64,000 bases of DNA. Source: Hibiscus mutabilis. Taxonomy: Eukaryota > Streptophyta > Magnoliopsida > Malvales > Malvaceae. Shown here piece after piece: positions 61,894 to 64,000 of this stretch. The first letter of the stretch is position 1, and every line of letters starts with the position of its first letter. The notes beneath the pieces are model-generated. The model was not told where the DNA came from. It worked only from the letters and a program-made list of their open reading frames with translations, and made no database searches. The DNA lies in NCBI GenBank assembly GCA_019671005.1, contig CM033715.1, positions 3,534,001 through 3,598,000 of the forward strand. Direction: 5' to 3'. The position numbers were made by a program, and so were the translations under genes.

Positions 61894-63876
61894 ATGGATC
61901 TGTCAGATATAGCGAGAAAGCTTGATCTATCACAACACAAGATGCTGGTCCGAAAAACGGCGGAGCTCCGCCGCCTTTGCGACGTCCAGTTCAATTCCTC
62001 CATTATCGGCATCGTAAGTACTTCATCCTCTAATCATTTGTTACTTCAACACCATTGAAGTTCAAATCTAAAGTGTTAATCCATCGTTTTCCCTCCTCCT
62101 TGTTCTGTTTGTAGGGAGAGGTTTGTAAAGCTGTAATATGCTTAGAAATTGCTGCTACAAGGTAAGACGCATCATCTTTATTTTTTTAATGTATTCTAAA
62201 GTTTTGGATTATAGTTCTTTTCTAATGCGTTATGTTATGAAATTTGTAGGTTTGGAGATGTTATATTTGATAGGCAAAAAGCTGTCAAACTAAGTGGAAT
62301 GTCAGAAAAGGCTTACAATAGATCTTTCAATTCCTTGCAGAACGGTCTAAATATCAAGTGGGTTTCTCCTACTTTTCCTTATTTCTTCTTTGAATTGTAG
62401 ATCTTAGTTATTAAGTTGTACTCAGATTTTGACTAATTTGGGGAAATTTTTGGTGTTTCAGAACAACGTTGGATATTAGAGAATTGGGGATTCAATTTGG
62501 ATGTGTTAGGCTCATTCCTTTTGTGAAGAAGGGCTTATCTCTGTAAGATACTTTCCAATCTCAAATATTCTTTGATTTTTTGTTTATTAAATTATGCTTC
62601 CTTATCATTCTTGTGTTTGAAATAATGACTGAATGGTTAAATCCCAAAATTAGATGATCTTTATTGTGCTCATAATTGTTAGGATTACAAATCCATGGCA
62701 TATTTCACTTGATCTATAAGATGAAATTTTAGGTATTTCTTTTATGATTCTTTGAATTTTTTGAGTGACTTAACTGATCCTTATGTCAGCTATAAGGACC
62801 GGTTTACAGCATCATTGCCTTCCTCCAGGCAAGCGAGCACAGACTTCACGAGGCCGGTGTTCACTGCTGTGGCATTTTATTTGTGTGCTAAAAACCACAA
62901 GGTAATGTACATCTAATCATTCCATTAAATGCTTTTATTCCTTTATTTTATTTGTTTTTGACATAAATTCTCTACTTTCCAGCTGAAGATTGACAAGGTT
63001 AGGTTGATTGAGGTTTGCGGCACCTCTGAATCTGAGTTTTCTTGTGTAAGTAACATAGTTTTTTCCTACATATAACCTATCCATTGTTAATTTGTAATTG
63101 TAAATGTTTAATGCCTTGAGCATTTGTTTGGAACATTTGATACAGGTCTCTACCTCCATGAAAGATCTGTGTCATGATGTTTTCGGAATCTCGAATAAGA
63201 AAAAAGATCCCAAGGAAGTGAAAGGAAATCTAGGTAATTGTTCATTTTGACTTGCCATTGAATTGACAACCATCTTTGTACATGCTTTTGATGCTACCAT
63301 TTACAGTACAATTTTAATATCATATGTTTGTTTTCAACACATGGAGAATTATTTTCTCTAAAACTTGTTTTGATCTGCCTGCAGAACTACTAGACGTGCT
63401 GCCTGAGAAAAGAAGATTTGACGATGGTGGTTATTTATCCGATGATGGACCCGAGGTAATACTGCAGAGTCTATAAAATTAGTTTACTGAATGTTGAATG
63501 AAATTTAATCTGAATAATATCTAAGCTTTGCATACTCAGCATTTTAGGGAAGTTAAATTCATTTATTGTACATTAACTAGTATAGAGCTGACATGAGCAG
63601 TCTCATGCAGTTTTCAAGTTGCAAGCGGCAAAAGAAAGCAGAGAAAGTTGGTTATGATGAGTGGAAATCAACTGTTGTATCATCTAACAAGAAGAGCACA
63701 AAAGGTAATGAAAGAATTCTCTACACACTGCAAAGATGAACTTGACGAAAACCGGCATAACTGATCTTTTTATGCATCTGTGTGCTTTTTCTTCAGCGCC
63801 TTGCAAGCGGACCACTCAGACCAGTCTTAACTTTCTCAAGGAAGTTTCTGAGACGACGGAGTTAAAGGCTGTATAG
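61894..63876 (+). CDS. ORC6: origin recognition complex subunit 6
   Basis: Ten exons join at GT-AG sites into 864 nt, a 287-residue protein; Arabidopsis ORC6 is about the same length. Exons: 61894-62013, 62115-62161, 62250-62357, 62462-62542, 62790-62901, 62983-63045, 63146-63233, 63385-63455, 63611-63704, 63797-63876. ORC6 is part of the complex that marks replication origins and loads the MCM helicase in the nucleus. Family blocks in order: MDLSDIARKLDL, RRLCDVQFNSSIIGI, KAVICLEIAATRFG, AVKLSGMSEKAYNRSFNSLQ (the TFIIB-like fold), QFGCVRLIPFVKKGL, FTRPVFTAVAFYLCAK, RLIEVCGTSESEFSCVST, and a Lys-rich C-terminus with QTSLNFLKE. The N-terminal region has two cyclin-like repeats. No lesion. The 74-codon minus frame at 62935-63159 is antisense noise. 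Confidence 0.95.
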
Positions 63877-64000
63877 GAGACGTATACGTTGGCCTTCATT
63901 TTTAGTGTTTTTTGTTGTTTGAGCTGATCCTGGTGATGTTCATAATAGGTTAAAGTGCCACAGGTAAGATATTAGCTAATGCAATTTTTGTATTTGACAG
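63877..64000 (+). other. ORC6 3' UTR to window end
   Basis: Sequence after the TAG at 63874-63876; no further gene is visible before the window ends. Confidence 0.6.

Noticed and set aside
1..64000. CRISPR arrays, bacterial operons or a prokaryotic defence system
   Set aside because: The DNA is plant nuclear with introns and plant transposons; no regularly spaced direct repeats of that kind are present.

Overview
The window is nuclear DNA of a flowering plant: AT-rich spacers, short GT-AG introns, and genes whose closest relatives by recall are Arabidopsis proteins. The gene content fits a eudicot. A malvid such as a Malvaceae species is my guess, and the sequence alone does not prove it.

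Layout. Positions 1-8330 are mostly AT-rich spacer with a 5'-truncated LINE tail (3901-4516) flanked by a target-site duplication. A small acidic plant-specific protein gene (8506-9063, +) has a TATA box, a CT-repeat leader and a frameshifted C-terminus. Positions 9064-15600 hold repeats and a fold-back MITE. A decayed PH-RCC1-FYVE-BRX (PRAF) pseudogene runs 20312-15603 (-). An intact five-exon HVA22c-like gene lies at 21943-20943 (-), and an intronless class I TCP factor, TCP15-like, at 26843-25719 (-). Positions 27000-38200 contain a solo LTR (28588-30080), a Tourist-like MITE, a CACTA-like element and weak exons of an unidentified gene. An intact cullin-3 gene (38368-41520, +) and an intact ten-exon ORC6 gene (61894-63876, +) close the window.

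The most interesting part lies between CUL3 and ORC6. These genes were once about 1.3 kb apart. A LINE with an RRM-type ORF1 inserted between them (42182-61273, minus strand, 13-bp target duplication). A 13-kb array of a gag-only LTR retrotransposon then inserted into its ORF1 (46801-59836). The array reads LTR-gag-LTR-gag-LTR, with three LTRs of about 2.85 kb and two internal regions of about 1.47 kb that carry only gag. This matches the TR-GAG class of non-autonomous elements, in a tandem shared-LTR form. The middle LTR was later hit by a 1.5-kb solo LTR (51889-53386, TAATT duplication). Insertion order can therefore be read directly: LINE, then gag-only element, then the third LTR element. 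The array's LTRs carry two clusters of the 10-bp palindrome GTATCGATAC in all three copies, which no feature I recognise explains.

The intact genes serve unrelated processes: ubiquitin ligase scaffold, replication licensing, ER-membrane shaping and stress, and growth control. They are separate transcription units, not a pathway cluster.
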